Origin: Hymenobacter metallilatus
GTDB lineage: Bacteria > Bacteroidota > Bacteroidia > Cytophagales > Hymenobacteraceae
Direction of reading: 5' to 3'
Length of the DNA stretch: 64,000 nucleotides
Assembly: GCF_003944705.1 (NCBI RefSeq)
Contig: NZ_RWIS01000017.1
Coordinates: 58,816 to 122,815, forward strand
The notes under the pieces are model-generated. The model saw nothing but the letters and a program-made list of their open reading frames with translations. It made no database searches and was not told where the DNA came from. The position numbers and the translations under genes were made by a program. Shown one piece after another: positions 53,190-61,984 of this stretch. Every line of letters begins with the position of its first letter. Within the stretch, counting starts at the first letter, position 1.

Positions 53190-53355
53190 GTGAACTAGTG
53201 AGGTGGTGAAATGGCGAGTTTTTACGTGGATGTTTGGCCGCTTGGGTTTTAAGCGGGAGCTTCGCACAACTACTGGGTAGTGGATTTGAGGAATCGACAT
53301 CCGCTTACCTATGGTGAGCCACAAACTCACCATTTCATCACCTCACTAGTTCACC
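53189..53355. repeat. Hairpin filling the smpB-C40 peptidase gap
   Basis: Arms 53189-53220 and 53324-53355 match at 30 of 32 positions (GGTGAACTAGTGAGGTG and so on). The first base of the left arm is the last base of the smpB stop codon, and the right arm ends 3 bp before the TTG start of the next gene. Within the 103-nt loop a second small inverted pair GTGGATGT / ACATCCGC is visible. Confidence 0.95.
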
Positions 53356-53358
53356 ACC

Positions 53359-54165
53359 TTGGAATACGGAATCTGCGCGCTGAGTGCCGTGCCGGTACGG
53401 GCCGAACCCTCCGATAAGGCTGAAATCATTACGCAGCTCCTGTTTGGGGAGTGCTACACCATTTTGCGGGCCCAGGACCAGTGGCGGCAGATTCGGCTGG
53501 CAGCGGATGGCTACGAGGGCTGGTTCGACAGCAAACAGCACCTGCCCGTAACGCCTGCCTACTTTCAGCAGTGGCAGCAGCAGGACCACCCCCGCACCCT
53601 GGATGTGGTACAGATGGTGAGCAACGAGAGCACCCGCATCCCCGTTACGCTGGGCACGCGCCTGCCTTTTTTTGACGGCATGACGCTGCGAGTAGGAGAA
53701 CGGCAGCTGTTTTATAATGGAGCAGCCACCAACCCCCAAAACGGCCACGGCCCCCTGGGACCCACCGAGGTACGCCTGCGCCTGCTCCAAAAAATGGCTC
53801 AGACGTTCCTGAAAGCCCCCTACCTCTGGGGCGGGCGTACCTTGTTCGGTATCGACTGCTCCGGTCTGATGCAGCAGCTCTACGGCCTGATAGGCGTGCA
53901 GCTCCCCCGCGATGCGCACCAGCAGATTCAGGTGGGCCAGCCGGTACACTTCGTTGCCCAGACCCGCCCCGGCGACCTGGCGTTTTTCGATAATGCCGAG
54001 GGCCGCATTATTCATGTAGGCTTGCTACTGGAAGACCAGCAGATTCTGCACGCCAGCGGAGAGGTGCGCGTCGACCCCCTGGACCACAACGGCATTTACC
54101 GCCGCGACTGGCAAAAATATTCGCATAAGCTGCGGCTGCTCAAACGGATTTTGCCCGAGGAGTAA
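53359..54165 (+). CDS. C40 family (NlpC/P60) cysteine peptidase
   Basis: A 268-residue enzyme that cleaves peptidoglycan stem peptides. Two SH3-like regions occupy about residues 1-120, and the NlpC/P60 domain follows with C167 (FGIDCSGLMQQL), H219 (RIIHVGLLL) and H231. The start TTG at 53359 gives the known family opening MEYGICALSAVPVRAEPSD. No signal peptide is visible, which is common for these Bacteroidota members. It sits between two long hairpins. Confidence 0.92.
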   Translation: MEYGICALSAVPVRAEPSDKAEIITQLLFGECYTILRAQDQWRQIRLAADGYEGWFDSKQHLPVTPAYFQQWQQQDHPRTLDVVQMVSNESTRIPVTLGTRLPFFDGMTLRVGERQLFYNGAATNPQNGHGPLGPTEVRLRLLQKMAQTFLKAPYLWGGRTLFGIDCSGLMQQLYGLIGVQLPRDAHQQIQVGQPVHFVAQTRPGDLAFFDNAEGRIIHVGLLLEDQQILHASGEVRVDPLDHNGIYRRDWQKYSHKLRLLKRILPEE

Positions 54166-54180
54166 ATTGAAATTTACCAT

Positions 54181-54286
54181 CAGCACGTCCTTCCGAGCGA
54201 GGCCGAGGAATCTCGCGTGCTAACGTCAGGGATGTTACCGAACCATCAGCGCGAGATTCCTCGGCCTCGCTCGGAAAGACGTGCTG
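54181..54286. repeat. Hairpin of the TCATTCCGAGC family, after the C40 peptidase
   Basis: Arms 54181-54217 and 54250-54286 pair at 36 of 37 positions. They contain TTCCGAGCGAGGCCGAGGAA, close to the arm at 38550. A short loop of about 32 nt holds GTGCTAACGTCAG. Confidence 0.9.
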
Positions 54287-54333
54287 CAACCAGTACTTCT
54301 CCCCACCGAACTAAACCCTTTGTCTATTGTTAA

Positions 54334-54387
54334 TACGCTAAGAATCATCTAGCTTTCTGGCAGACCAGATTCTTTTTTCTTAGCGTA
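54334..54387 (+). promoter_or_regulatory. Inverted repeat directly before the HNH gene
   Basis: TACGCTAAGAATC at 54334-54346 pairs with GATTC and CTTAGCGTA at 54368-54387, leaving only 2 nt before the ATG at 54390. TAGCTTTC at 54350-54357 within the loop resembles a -7 box. As mRNA it could fold over the start and control translation. This is inference. Confidence 0.5.
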
Positions 54388-54389
54388 GT

Positions 54390-54884
54390 ATGGACCAAAA
54401 GGTGCTTGTGTTAAACGGTGACTACACAGCCATTACGCTGTGCAGTGTGCAGAAAGCTTTTGTGCTTCTGTTTCTGGAAAAGGCCGAATTGATTGCCAAA
54501 TCAGAAAACGGGGTGTTGCGTACGGTGAGCAAGGCGTTTCCCAAGCCTAGCATCATCCGGCTGCAGCGGTACGTGCGGGTACCCTATAAGGGTATTGCGC
54601 TGAGCCGGCATAACATTATGAAGCGGGACCATTTCGAGTGCCAGTACTGTGGCTCGACCAAAAATCTTACCCTCGACCACGTATTGCCCCGAAGTAGGGG
54701 CGGCGACTCCAGTTGGGCCAATCTGCTAACGGCCTGCGCCCGGTGCAACCATGCCAAAGGGCACCGCACCCCCCAGGAAGCCGGCCTTACCATCAGGCAG
54801 CAGCCCAAAAAACCTACCCTTACCGGCTTCCTCAAACTAAGCGCCGGCACCCTCGACCAAAACTGGCATCCCTACCTCCACTAA
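54390..54884 (+). CDS. HNH endonuclease family protein
   Basis: A 164-residue protein. An N-terminal unit (about 1-75) with LVLNGDYTAITLCSVQKAFV leads into a zinc-stabilised HNH domain: C84 and C87, D96-H97 (LDHVLPRSRGG), C116 and C119, N120-H121. The same layout occurs in widespread Bacteroidota HNH proteins of unknown role. It could be a nicking or restriction-type nuclease or a maintenance enzyme; no partner gene is adjacent. Confidence 0.88.
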   Translation: MDQKVLVLNGDYTAITLCSVQKAFVLLFLEKAELIAKSENGVLRTVSKAFPKPSIIRLQRYVRVPYKGIALSRHNIMKRDHFECQYCGSTKNLTLDHVLPRSRGGDSSWANLLTACARCNHAKGHRTPQEAGLTIRQQPKKPTLTGFLKLSAGTLDQNWHPYLH

Positions 54885-54916
54885 AACCGGTGGCCTCCAT
54901 GGCTGACCGGTTTTTT
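54883..54916 (+). terminator. Terminator after the HNH gene
   Basis: AAAACCGGT / ACCGGTTTT stem with a 14-nt loop and a T run. The left arm overlaps the HNH stop codon. Confidence 0.75.
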
Positions 54917-55017
54917 GTTGGGGTAAGCCCGGTGGTAGTGGGGAGGAATGCAACGTTTCTCGCTCGGGTAAGCTCTTGAGCAGACATGCTTGCTATTTCC
55001 TCTACTTCTACTTCCCT

Positions 55018-55392
55018 ATGAAACAAGTTGTACTTCTGCTGTGCCTGTGCTGCATTGGCCTGCTGCACCTATCCTGCAAAAAAGAAACGGCCGACGAAGT
55101 GCGCATCCGGGTGAAAAACACCAGCGCCTACCGGTTCGATGCGGCGTACGTGAACACCAACGGCGGCGAAAATGACTACGGTTCCCTTAATGCGGGGCAG
55201 GTATCTGAGTACGCCACGTACAGAACGGCCTACAGCTACGCCTACATCAAGGTGACGATAAACGGGCAGGAGCTGCGGTGGCAGCCTATTGACTACGTGG
55301 GCGAAACGCCGCTGCAACCCGGTAACTACACCTATGTAGTAGATGTAGTGGATCTGGCCAGTGGCCGTCTGAGCCTCAGGCTGGACAACTAA
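55018..55392 (+). CDS. Small lipoprotein of unknown function
   Basis: A 124-residue lipoprotein. The signal MKQVVLLLCLCCIGLLHLSC has its lipobox Cys at residue 20. The mature part is beta-rich with many Tyr residues and shows VRIRVKNTSAYRFDAAYV. I do not recognise a family. The ATG at 55018 gives the signal peptide. It converges on the hydrolase gene, with a terminator between. Confidence 0.72.
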   Translation: MKQVVLLLCLCCIGLLHLSCKKETADEVRIRVKNTSAYRFDAAYVNTNGGENDYGSLNAGQVSEYATYRTAYSYAYIKVTINGQELRWQPIDYVGETPLQPGNYTYVVDVVDLASGRLSLRLDN

Positions 55393-55404
55393 ACCAGTAA
55401 ATAC

Positions 55405-55465
55405 CAGAACCCCACCGCGCCCCGGTAGAACTTGATTGGTCCTGTCGGGGTGCGGTGGGGTTCTG
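55405..55465. terminator. Bidirectional terminator between convergent genes
   Basis: Stem CAGAACCCCACCGCgCCCCG / CGGGGtGCGGTGGGGTTCTG, 19 of 20 paired, with a 21-nt loop, lies between the lipoprotein and hydrolase genes. A T run is lacking. Confidence 0.65.
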
Positions 55466-55469
55466 TCCG

Positions 55470-56336
55470 TTAATACCGGTCGGCGGTGCCCTCTACTGTG
55501 TTACCACTCACAAAAGCCTGCAAGTCACGGTTCAGGCGGTCTTTTTCGGTGATAAACAACCCGTGGGGGGCGCCGCTATACTCCACGTACTGCGCGTGGG
55601 GTACAAACTGCGTCATCCGCTCCCCACTCACTTTCGCCGGTACCGTGGCATCATCACCGCCATGGATTACCAGAGTAGGCACGGTAATGGTCTGCAAATC
55701 CTGGCGGAAGTCGGTAGCAGCAAAGGCGTACACGCACTGCTCGGTGGCGCGGGGCGAGGCCAGCTGGCAAATGCTCTGCATCCAGTCGAGAGTAGCCTGG
55801 CTGACCGGGTGGCTGATGGTGCCTACGCCAAAGAACTGCTTACCAAACGTTTTCAGAAAATCGAATCGGTCTTTGCGGATGCCCTCCACCATGTTATCGA
55901 AATTCTCCTTGGGCGCTCCATCGGGGTTTCCTTCGGTTTGGAGCAGGAAGGGGGTTACGGCGGCCACAAAAGCTACTTTGCTTACGCGGGCGCCCTTGTA
56001 CTTGCTCATGTAGCGGGCTACTTCGCCTCCCCCCATCGAGAATCCCACCAGCGTCACGTTCTGCAGGTCCAGCTCCGTGAGCACCGCGTTCAGGTCGTCG
56101 GCAAAGGTGTCGTAGTCGTTACCATCCCAGGTTTTGCTGGAGTTACCGAAGCCCCGGCGAGTATAGGCTACCACACGGTTGCCGTGCTTGGGTAGCTCAG
56201 CCAGCTGGTACTCCCACATTTCATAGGTGGCGGGCCAGCCATGAATCAACACAATGGGGTTGCCAGTGCCCTGGTCGGTATAATGCAGTTTTACGTCGGT
56301 GCCGTTAGCATCCTGGCCGGCTTTGATGTAGCTCAT
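55470..56336 (-). CDS. Alpha/beta hydrolase
   Basis: A 288-residue alpha/beta-hydrolase-fold enzyme similar to haloperoxidase/arylesterase-like proteins. The nucleophile elbow is GFSMGGGE, with the oxyanion region in LIHGWPATYEMW. The Asp and His that would complete the triad fit VIHGGDDATVP and YSGAPHGLF. No signal peptide, so likely cytoplasmic. Substrate not predictable. Confidence 0.9.
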   Translation of the reverse strand: MSYIKAGQDANGTDVKLHYTDQGTGNPIVLIHGWPATYEMWEYQLAELPKHGNRVVAYTRRGFGNSSKTWDGNDYDTFADDLNAVLTELDLQNVTLVGFSMGGGEVARYMSKYKGARVSKVAFVAAVTPFLLQTEGNPDGAPKENFDNMVEGIRKDRFDFLKTFGKQFFGVGTISHPVSQATLDWMQSICQLASPRATEQCVYAFAATDFRQDLQTITVPTLVIHGGDDATVPAKVSGERMTQFVPHAQYVEYSGAPHGLFITEKDRLNRDLQAFVSGNTVEGTADRY

Positions 56337-56478
56337 ACGAAAGTTGTAAAGAAGGTGAGGGAAGAAGTAGTCAATGAATTCAGGTATCTACATACGCCCG
56401 GCCCTGGCCGGGGATAATCGAATGCCAAGAAGTTGCACGAGTTTGAACGCATAGCCAAATTCTGCGTTATTTGGGCCA

Positions 56479-57741
56479 ATGAGCTTCCTTTCTCCTTCTC
56501 GCCCGGCCTGGCTGCTTCGCCTGTTGCCCGCCCCTCTGGCCCTTGGCCTGCTGCTAACGGCCTGTAATTCCGGCTCCGACAAACCGGCCGCCGAAACTGC
56601 CGATACCTCCGCGGCAGCCGCTCCCGTGGTGGCCCTCACGGATAGTGCCTCCTGGTATCAGCAGTTCCGGGGGGTGCTGCCAGGTTCCACCGACAGCATT
56701 ACAGTGCATCTGCAGCGCATAAACGACGTGCCCGGCGAAAACACGCTGGGCCGCCTCGTGGGCTTCTATGCTGCCGCCGACGGCCACCCCTTTGAGTTGA
56801 CCGGCGACGTGAGCTGCACCAAGGACAGCCTCCGCCTGCGCGACACCAGCCACGAGCTGCTCAATGCCCAGAACGAAGGCCCGCAGTGGCTGCTCAAGCA
56901 GGAGGGAAGCACCTTGGTAGGTACGCGGGCCGGGCAGCCGGTGCGCCTGCGCCTACTGCGCCAGCCAGGGGGTGTGCGCTTTAGCACCCGTACCTTCGCC
57001 GCTGCGGTGCTGCCCCGTCCCGAAAGCCCCCAGGACAGCGTATTCGGGCAACTTTCCATGTTTGCCCTGGTGCCCGAATCGGGAGCGAGCAAGGAGAAGC
57101 TGGCTGCCAACCTGGCCCGGGGCCTGCGCGGCGACTCCCTGGAAGCAAAGCCGGCATTGTCGCTGGATGCCCTGTGGGAGGAGCAACTGGCCTACTTTAC
57201 CAAGGAGTACCGCAAGGAGGTGGCTCCTATGGTGAGCAAAGTGCTGGCCGACACCACCGACGACTACCAGCCTCTGGCCACGCTCAGCTACGAGCAGCAG
57301 GCCAATACCTACGTGCTCTGGAACGAGGGCGACCTATTGAGCATCGGCTACTTCGGATATGATTTCTCGGGCGGCGCGCACGGCATCTACGGCACCTACG
57401 TGCGCAGCTACGATACCCGTACCGGCCGGGCCCTGGGCTTCAATGATATTTTCAAGCCCGGCACGCGGCCGCAGCTGGAAGGCATCCTGGGCCGCTACGC
57501 CCGTCCGGCCCTGGGCCTGAAAGACGGAGCATCTATGACCGGCAAGCTATTTAAAAACTCCCTGCCCGTCACCCGCAACGTGTACCTGACCAGCGGGGGC
57601 GCAGTGTTCGTGTACCTGCCCTACGAGGTAGCCTCTTACGCTCAGGGCGAAATCAGCGTGTTCGTGCCATATTCGGCCTTGCAAGCTGTACTAAAATCCG
57701 GTCTACCCATCGGCAGCGGCCAAGCGGTAGCCCGTAAGTAG
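56479..57741 (+). CDS. Lipoprotein with DUF3298-type C-terminal domain
   Basis: A 420-residue lipoprotein. Lipobox at LGLLLTAC with Cys at about residue 29. A beta-rich N-terminal part is followed by a DUF3298/RsiV-like C-terminal domain (GGAHGIYGTYVRSYDTRTGR, NDIFKPGT, FVYLPYEVASYAQGEISVFVPYSAL). Such domains occur in anti-sigma and lysozyme-sensing proteins, but no sigma factor is adjacent. Function unknown. Confidence 0.85.
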   Translation: MSFLSPSRPAWLLRLLPAPLALGLLLTACNSGSDKPAAETADTSAAAAPVVALTDSASWYQQFRGVLPGSTDSITVHLQRINDVPGENTLGRLVGFYAAADGHPFELTGDVSCTKDSLRLRDTSHELLNAQNEGPQWLLKQEGSTLVGTRAGQPVRLRLLRQPGGVRFSTRTFAAAVLPRPESPQDSVFGQLSMFALVPESGASKEKLAANLARGLRGDSLEAKPALSLDALWEEQLAYFTKEYRKEVAPMVSKVLADTTDDYQPLATLSYEQQANTYVLWNEGDLLSIGYFGYDFSGGAHGIYGTYVRSYDTRTGRALGFNDIFKPGTRPQLEGILGRYARPALGLKDGASMTGKLFKNSLPVTRNVYLTSGGAVFVYLPYEVASYAQGEISVFVPYSALQAVLKSGLPIGSGQAVARK

Positions 57742-57790
57742 GAGGTAGCTTAGGGCGCGTAAGGCGTCGTCTTTACATCGTTTATGAACA

Positions 57791-57849
57791 GTCCGGCCCG
57801 CCGCGGAATACCTTCAGTAGCTGAAGTATTCTGCGGCGGGCCGGACCTT
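57791..57849 (+). terminator. Strong terminator after the DUF3298 gene
   Basis: A 27-bp nearly perfect stem, beginning GTCCGGCCCGCCGC, with a loop of 3 nt and CTTT behind. The long GC-rich stem suggests efficient termination. Confidence 0.8.
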
Positions 57850-57946
57850 TATGGAGTACCATTAGGGTTGGAGTAGTAGCCAGGACCGTCGGTGTGTAAA
57901 ATCCCGGGCTTTTGCCGCATTGGCGCAGCTTCGGGGGCAGAAGCGG

Positions 57947-57954
57947 TACCTTTG
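57947..57954 (+). promoter_or_regulatory. -7 box of the desaturase promoter
   Basis: TACCTTTG matches TAnnTTTG. It is 26 bp upstream of the desaturase ATG. The -33 TTTG is not at the expected 19 nt; ATTG at 57919 is the nearest. Confidence 0.5.
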
Positions 57955-57979
57955 GATCAGTTTCTCTTTATCACCTCCT

Positions 57980-59044
57980 ATGCAAGCACCCAAATTCGCG
58001 GCTTCCCGTTCCTTTCATCAGGAACTGAAGCGTCGCACCAATGCCTATTTTCAGGAAGCGGGCAAATCCACTACCGGGGGCAAGCGCCTGCTGTTCAAAG
58101 CCTGCCTCCTTACGGGTACTTTCGTGGCCGTGTATCTGCACCTCGTGTTCTGGACGCCGGCCCCGGCTTTGGCTTTGGCCGAGTGCGCCTTATTGGGTCT
58201 GGTAGGGGCGGCCATCGGGTTCAACGTCATGCACGACGGGGCCCACGGCTCCTTCAGCAAAAGCAAGTGGGTCAATCAGTTTGCCTCCTTCACCCTTAAT
58301 GTGATGGGCGGCAACTCCTTCATGTGGAACATGAAGCACAACCTCATTCACCACATGTACACCAACGTGGAAGGCGTAGACGATGACCTCGACGCTCAGC
58401 CCTGGCTACGCCTGAGCCCGGAGCAGCCCCGCCGCAAGCTCCACCGCTTCCAACATCTGTATTTCTGGTTTTTCTATGCCCTGCTGTTTATTGCCTGGAT
58501 TTTCTACATGGATTACCAGAAGTATTTCAAAGGCAAAATCGGGGAGATGCCGCTTAAAAAGATGACTGCCTCCGACCAGAGCGTTTTCTGGGGCTTTAAG
58601 GTGTTGCACCTGGGCTTATTTGTGGCCCTGCCCATTTACACGGTTGGCTTTCTGGGCTGGCTGGCTGGTTTTCTGGTGTTCATGGCGCTGGCCGGTTTCA
58701 CCCTGAGCATCGTGTTTCAGCTGGCGCATACCGTGGAGCACACCAGCTTCGTAATACCCCACGAAACCACCCGCAAGATTGAGGACGAGTGGGCCATTCA
58801 CCAGATCAAAACCACCGCCAACTTCGCCACCGATAATAAAGTCATCAGCTGGCTGGTGGGCGGCCTCAACTTCCAGGTCGAGCACCACCTGTTCCCCACC
58901 ATCTCCCACGTCCACTATCCGGCCCTGAACAAAATCATCCGCCAGATGTGCGAGGAGTTCAACATCGAGTACAACGAGTATCCCAAGATGCGCTACGCCG
59001 TAGCGTCTCACGTTGCACACCTGCGCGAGTTGGGCCGGGCGTAA
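57980..59044 (+). CDS. Fatty acid desaturase (acyl-lipid, front-end type)
   Basis: A 354-residue membrane desaturase. Three His boxes: HDGAH at residues 85-89, HNLIHH at 120-125, and QVEHH at 299-303, with Q in place of the first His as in front-end desaturases. Helices flank the boxes. It introduces a double bond into fatty acyl chains. The ATG at 57980 is 26 bp after the -7 box. Confidence 0.93.
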   Translation: MQAPKFAASRSFHQELKRRTNAYFQEAGKSTTGGKRLLFKACLLTGTFVAVYLHLVFWTPAPALALAECALLGLVGAAIGFNVMHDGAHGSFSKSKWVNQFASFTLNVMGGNSFMWNMKHNLIHHMYTNVEGVDDDLDAQPWLRLSPEQPRRKLHRFQHLYFWFFYALLFIAWIFYMDYQKYFKGKIGEMPLKKMTASDQSVFWGFKVLHLGLFVALPIYTVGFLGWLAGFLVFMALAGFTLSIVFQLAHTVEHTSFVIPHETTRKIEDEWAIHQIKTTANFATDNKVISWLVGGLNFQVEHHLFPTISHVHYPALNKIIRQMCEEFNIEYNEYPKMRYAVASHVAHLRELGRA

Positions 59045-59057
59045 GTTTGGATAGTCG

Positions 59058-59100
59058 AAGGAAAGAGGGCTGTGCAGCAATGTGCAGCCCTCTTTCCTTT
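59058..59100 (+). terminator. Terminator after the desaturase gene
   Basis: Stem AAGGAAAGAGGGCTG / CAGCCCTCTTTCCTTT, loop about 10 nt, T-rich 3' side. Confidence 0.8.
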
Positions 59101-59163
59101 GAGTGTTTAGCTAAATTTTTGTTTTGTTACAGTCCGGAATAAGAACTTATAAATGACTTAAAA

Positions 59164-59595
59164 ATGACTGGTAAACCATTGCTCGTTGTATGGATCATCA
59201 CTGCAGGACTATTTGCTAGTAAGCAAGATCAGCACAAAGACTCCACTAATAACTTCGCAACTTATCTGTCTGGAGAATGGCGCAGTAAAAAAACAATCGA
59301 ATCTGGAGCATACTACTCTGTCAAGGTCACGAAGAGTAAGAACAAGCAACTCAATTTTCAATTGTTACTTCCACACGGTAAACAGTGGATACGGCCATTA
59401 TTACATGATAGCATGATTGTGATGTCTAAAGTACCTGTTGGAGTGACGAAGGCAAATCAATTACTTAAGTTGCCAGATGTGTATGTAATCAGGTATGTGG
59501 GGCCAAATACTTTTGCGTTTGTGCCTAGTGAGACTACTGCTAGACAGGAGTCCGTTTTGCTACTAAGTGGCGCGGTGTTCGAACGCCAGAAATGA
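59164..59595 (+). CDS. AT-rich exported hypothetical protein
   Basis: A 143-residue protein with an N-terminal hydrophobic segment (LLVVWIITAGLFAS) that could be a signal peptide. Base composition is visibly lower in GC than the desaturase and rpsA genes around it, suggesting transfer. No family recognised. Overlaps the next gene by 4 bp (ATGA), so the two are probably coupled. A possible -33-like T-rich stretch precedes the start. Confidence 0.6.
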   Translation: MTGKPLLVVWIITAGLFASKQDQHKDSTNNFATYLSGEWRSKKTIESGAYYSVKVTKSKNKQLNFQLLLPHGKQWIRPLLHDSMIVMSKVPVGVTKANQLLKLPDVYVIRYVGPNTFAFVPSETTARQESVLLLSGAVFERQK

Positions 59596-59915
59596 AAGGC
59601 GATATGAGGAATTTGCAAGTAGTCAACCGCCATAGGAATGAGATACGAATACTGCTGTGTGCGGGATTGTCTTTTGCATGTCTGGAATTTGTCAAATATC
59701 AGTGGAGTAGCTATATAGCCAGAAATGGCCGGCAAGTAAGGGGCTACATTACAAGTAGTAACAGTAGTAATGTTCATGTATCCTATGAAGCTGAAGGGAT
59801 GAGCTATGATAAGGTAGTTGCTAACCCTGGAGCAGCTTTTTCTCAAGGGGATAGTTGTACTCTAAAGTATCATCCTGATTATCCTAGTGAGATAGTGCTG
59901 TCGACGAATCGTTAA
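59592..59915 (+). CDS. AT-rich small membrane-anchored hypothetical protein
   Basis: A 107-residue protein with a basic N-terminus, one transmembrane helix (ILLCAGLSFACLEFVKYQW) and a beta-rich C-terminal part (VHVSYEAEG..., GDSCTLKYHPDYP) that resembles DUF3592-type domains only loosely. Lower GC than its neighbours. Coupled to the preceding gene by an ATGA overlap. Function unknown. Confidence 0.6.
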   Translation: MKGDMRNLQVVNRHRNEIRILLCAGLSFACLEFVKYQWSSYIARNGRQVRGYITSSNSSNVHVSYEAEGMSYDKVVANPGAAFSQGDSCTLKYHPDYPSEIVLSTNR

Positions 59916-59989
59916 GGCTTGAGTTAACAATTGTTCCGGTGATGTTAAATCCTGCAGAACCAGTAGTACTTACTCTGCCTCAAACTCCG

Positions 59990-59997
59990 TATCTTTG
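59990..59997 (+). promoter_or_regulatory. -7 box of the rpsA promoter
   Basis: TATCTTTG matches TAnnTTTG, giving a leader of about 105 nt before the rpsA ATG. No TTTG is present 19 nt upstream. The leader holds GC-rich stems (CGCCAGGGTGGCG near 60005 and TCCGG / CCGGA near 60057-60080), which could serve autoregulation as known for rpsA in Escherichia coli. Confidence 0.55.
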
Positions 59998-60108
59998 CCG
60001 CCCCGCCAGGGTGGCGAGGCCGGCGTAACTGCGCTGTGTATCAAACAAAAACGCGCTCCGGAGGCGGGCCCTGCGCCGGACGTGTACACGAGGGCCATTG
60101 CTAATATC

Positions 60109-61926
60109 ATGGCAGAAGTAGTAGACAACTTCGACTGGGACAACGTTTCAGCCAACGCTTTCGGTGGTAACTACACCGCTGAGCAGCGCGCCGAAATGGA
60201 GCAGATGTACAGCAGCACGCTGACCACTGTTCAGGAGGAAGAAGTAATTAAAGGCACCGTGGTTGGTATCACCGACCGTGACGTAATCCTGAACATCGGC
60301 TTCAAATCCGATGGTCTGGTGCCCCTCTCCGAATTCCGTGACCTGCCCGAGCTGAAAGTAGGCGACGAGGTGGAGGTATTCATCGAGGACCAGGAAGACC
60401 AGAACGGTCAGCTGATCCTGTCCCGTAAGAAGGCTAAGATCAAGCAGGCCTGGAAGTCGATTTACGACGCTCTGGAGAACGACACCGTTCTGGAAGGCGT
60501 AGTGAAGCGTCGCACCAAAGGCGGTCTGATCATGGACCTGGACGGCGTAGAAGCCTTCCTGCCCGGTTCGCAGATCGACGTGAAGCCCATCCGTGACTTC
60601 GACATCTATGTGGGTCGTCGCATGGAAGTGAAAGTGGTGAAAATCAACGCTGCTTTCGACAACGTGGTAGTTTCGCACAAAGTGCTCATCGAGAAAGACC
60701 TCGAGAAGCAGCGCGAAGCCATCCTCAACAACCTGGAGAAAGGCCAGATCCTGGAGGGCGTTATCAAGAACATGACCAACTTCGGTGTGTTCATCGACCT
60801 CGGCGGCGTAGACGGTCTGCTGCACATCACCGACATCTCGTGGGGCCGCATTGCTCACCCGAGCGAAGTGCTGCAGCTGGATCAGAAGCTGAACATCGTA
60901 GTGCTGGACTTCGACGAAGCCAAGAAGCGTATCAGCCTCGGTCTGAAGCAGTTGACCCCCCACCCATGGGATTCGCTGCCCGCCGATATGGGCGTAGGCT
61001 CGAAAGTAAAAGGCCGTATCGTGAATGTCGCCGACTACGGCGCGTTCATGGAAATCATCCCCGGCGTAGAAGGCCTGATCCACGTTTCGGAAATGAGCTG
61101 GAGCCAGCACCTGCGTAACCCGCAGGACTTCATCAAGCAGGGCGACGTAGTAGAGGCTCAGATCCTGACCCTCGACCGTGAAGACCGCAAGATGAGCCTG
61201 GGCATCAAGCAACTGACCGAGGATCCGTGGACCCGTGGTGACTTCGCTACGAAGTACGCCGTTGGTACCAACCACAACGGTCTGGTGCGCAACCTGACCA
61301 ACTTCGGCCTGTTCGTAGAGCTGGAGGAAGGTGTAGACGGCCTCGTGCACGTTTCCGACCTGTCGTGGACCAAGAAGATCAAGCATCCTTCGGAAGTTGT
61401 GAAGGTAGGTGACCGTCTGGACGTGGTAGTTCTTGAACTGGACGTTGCTAACCGTCGTCTGGCCCTGGGCCACAAGCAGCTGGAAGAAAACCCCTGGGAT
61501 ACGTTCCAGACGGTATTCACCCCCGGCTCGGTGCACAAGGCTACCATCACCGAGAAAACCGACCGTGGCGCGGTGCTCGAGCTGCCCTACGGCATTGAAG
61601 GCTTCGCGTATCCCAAGTCGCTGGGCAAAGAAGATGGTTCGCAGGCTGAAAACGGCGAAACACTCGACTTCCGCGTGGTTGAATTCTCAAAAGATGACCG
61701 TCGCGTAGTTCTGTCGCACTCTGCTGTGTACAACCAGCAGGCTGAAGAAGACAGCCGCGCTTCGAAATTCACCAAGAAGAAGCCTGCAGCTGGTGCTGCT
61801 GCTCCGGCCGCTGGTGAAGGCAAAGTTGCCGATCTGAAGAAGGCCGAAAAATCGACCCTCGGCGACCTGGACGCTCTGTCGGCGCTGCGCGACAAAATGC
61901 TGGGCAACGAGCAGGGCGCTGAGTAA
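60109..61926 (+). CDS. rpsA: 30S ribosomal protein S1
   Basis: A 605-residue protein with six S1 RNA-binding repeats, for example KGTVVGITDRDVILNIGF, EGVIKNMTNFGVFIDLGG and NGLVRNLTNFGLFVELEEG. The C-terminus is a Lys/Ala-rich tail. The ATG at 60109 was chosen; the open frame runs upstream to a TTG at 59995, but this lies inside the -7 box. It binds mRNA leaders on the 30S subunit and is essential in Bacteroidota-type weak Shine-Dalgarno translation, an inference from family knowledge. Confidence 0.97.
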   Translation: MAEVVDNFDWDNVSANAFGGNYTAEQRAEMEQMYSSTLTTVQEEEVIKGTVVGITDRDVILNIGFKSDGLVPLSEFRDLPELKVGDEVEVFIEDQEDQNGQLILSRKKAKIKQAWKSIYDALENDTVLEGVVKRRTKGGLIMDLDGVEAFLPGSQIDVKPIRDFDIYVGRRMEVKVVKINAAFDNVVVSHKVLIEKDLEKQREAILNNLEKGQILEGVIKNMTNFGVFIDLGGVDGLLHITDISWGRIAHPSEVLQLDQKLNIVVLDFDEAKKRISLGLKQLTPHPWDSLPADMGVGSKVKGRIVNVADYGAFMEIIPGVEGLIHVSEMSWSQHLRNPQDFIKQGDVVEAQILTLDREDRKMSLGIKQLTEDPWTRGDFATKYAVGTNHNGLVRNLTNFGLFVELEEGVDGLVHVSDLSWTKKIKHPSEVVKVGDRLDVVVLELDVANRRLALGHKQLEENPWDTFQTVFTPGSVHKATITEKTDRGAVLELPYGIEGFAYPKSLGKEDGSQAENGETLDFRVVEFSKDDRRVVLSHSAVYNQQAEEDSRASKFTKKKPAAGAAAPAAGEGKVADLKKAEKSTLGDLDALSALRDKMLGNEQGAE

Positions 61927-61953
61927 TCAGCCCCCGGCGTAAGCCACTTGAAG

Positions 61954-61984
61954 AAGGCCCCGACGCAAGTCGGGGCCTTTTTTG
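61954..61984 (+). terminator. Terminator after rpsA
   Basis: Stem AAGGCCCCGAC / GTCGGGGCCTT with a GCAA loop and seven T. Classic intrinsic terminator. Confidence 0.95.

Noticed and set aside
60148..61536. A 462-codon frame opposite rpsA
   Set aside because: Caused by the biased codons of S1 repeats. No start context or family.
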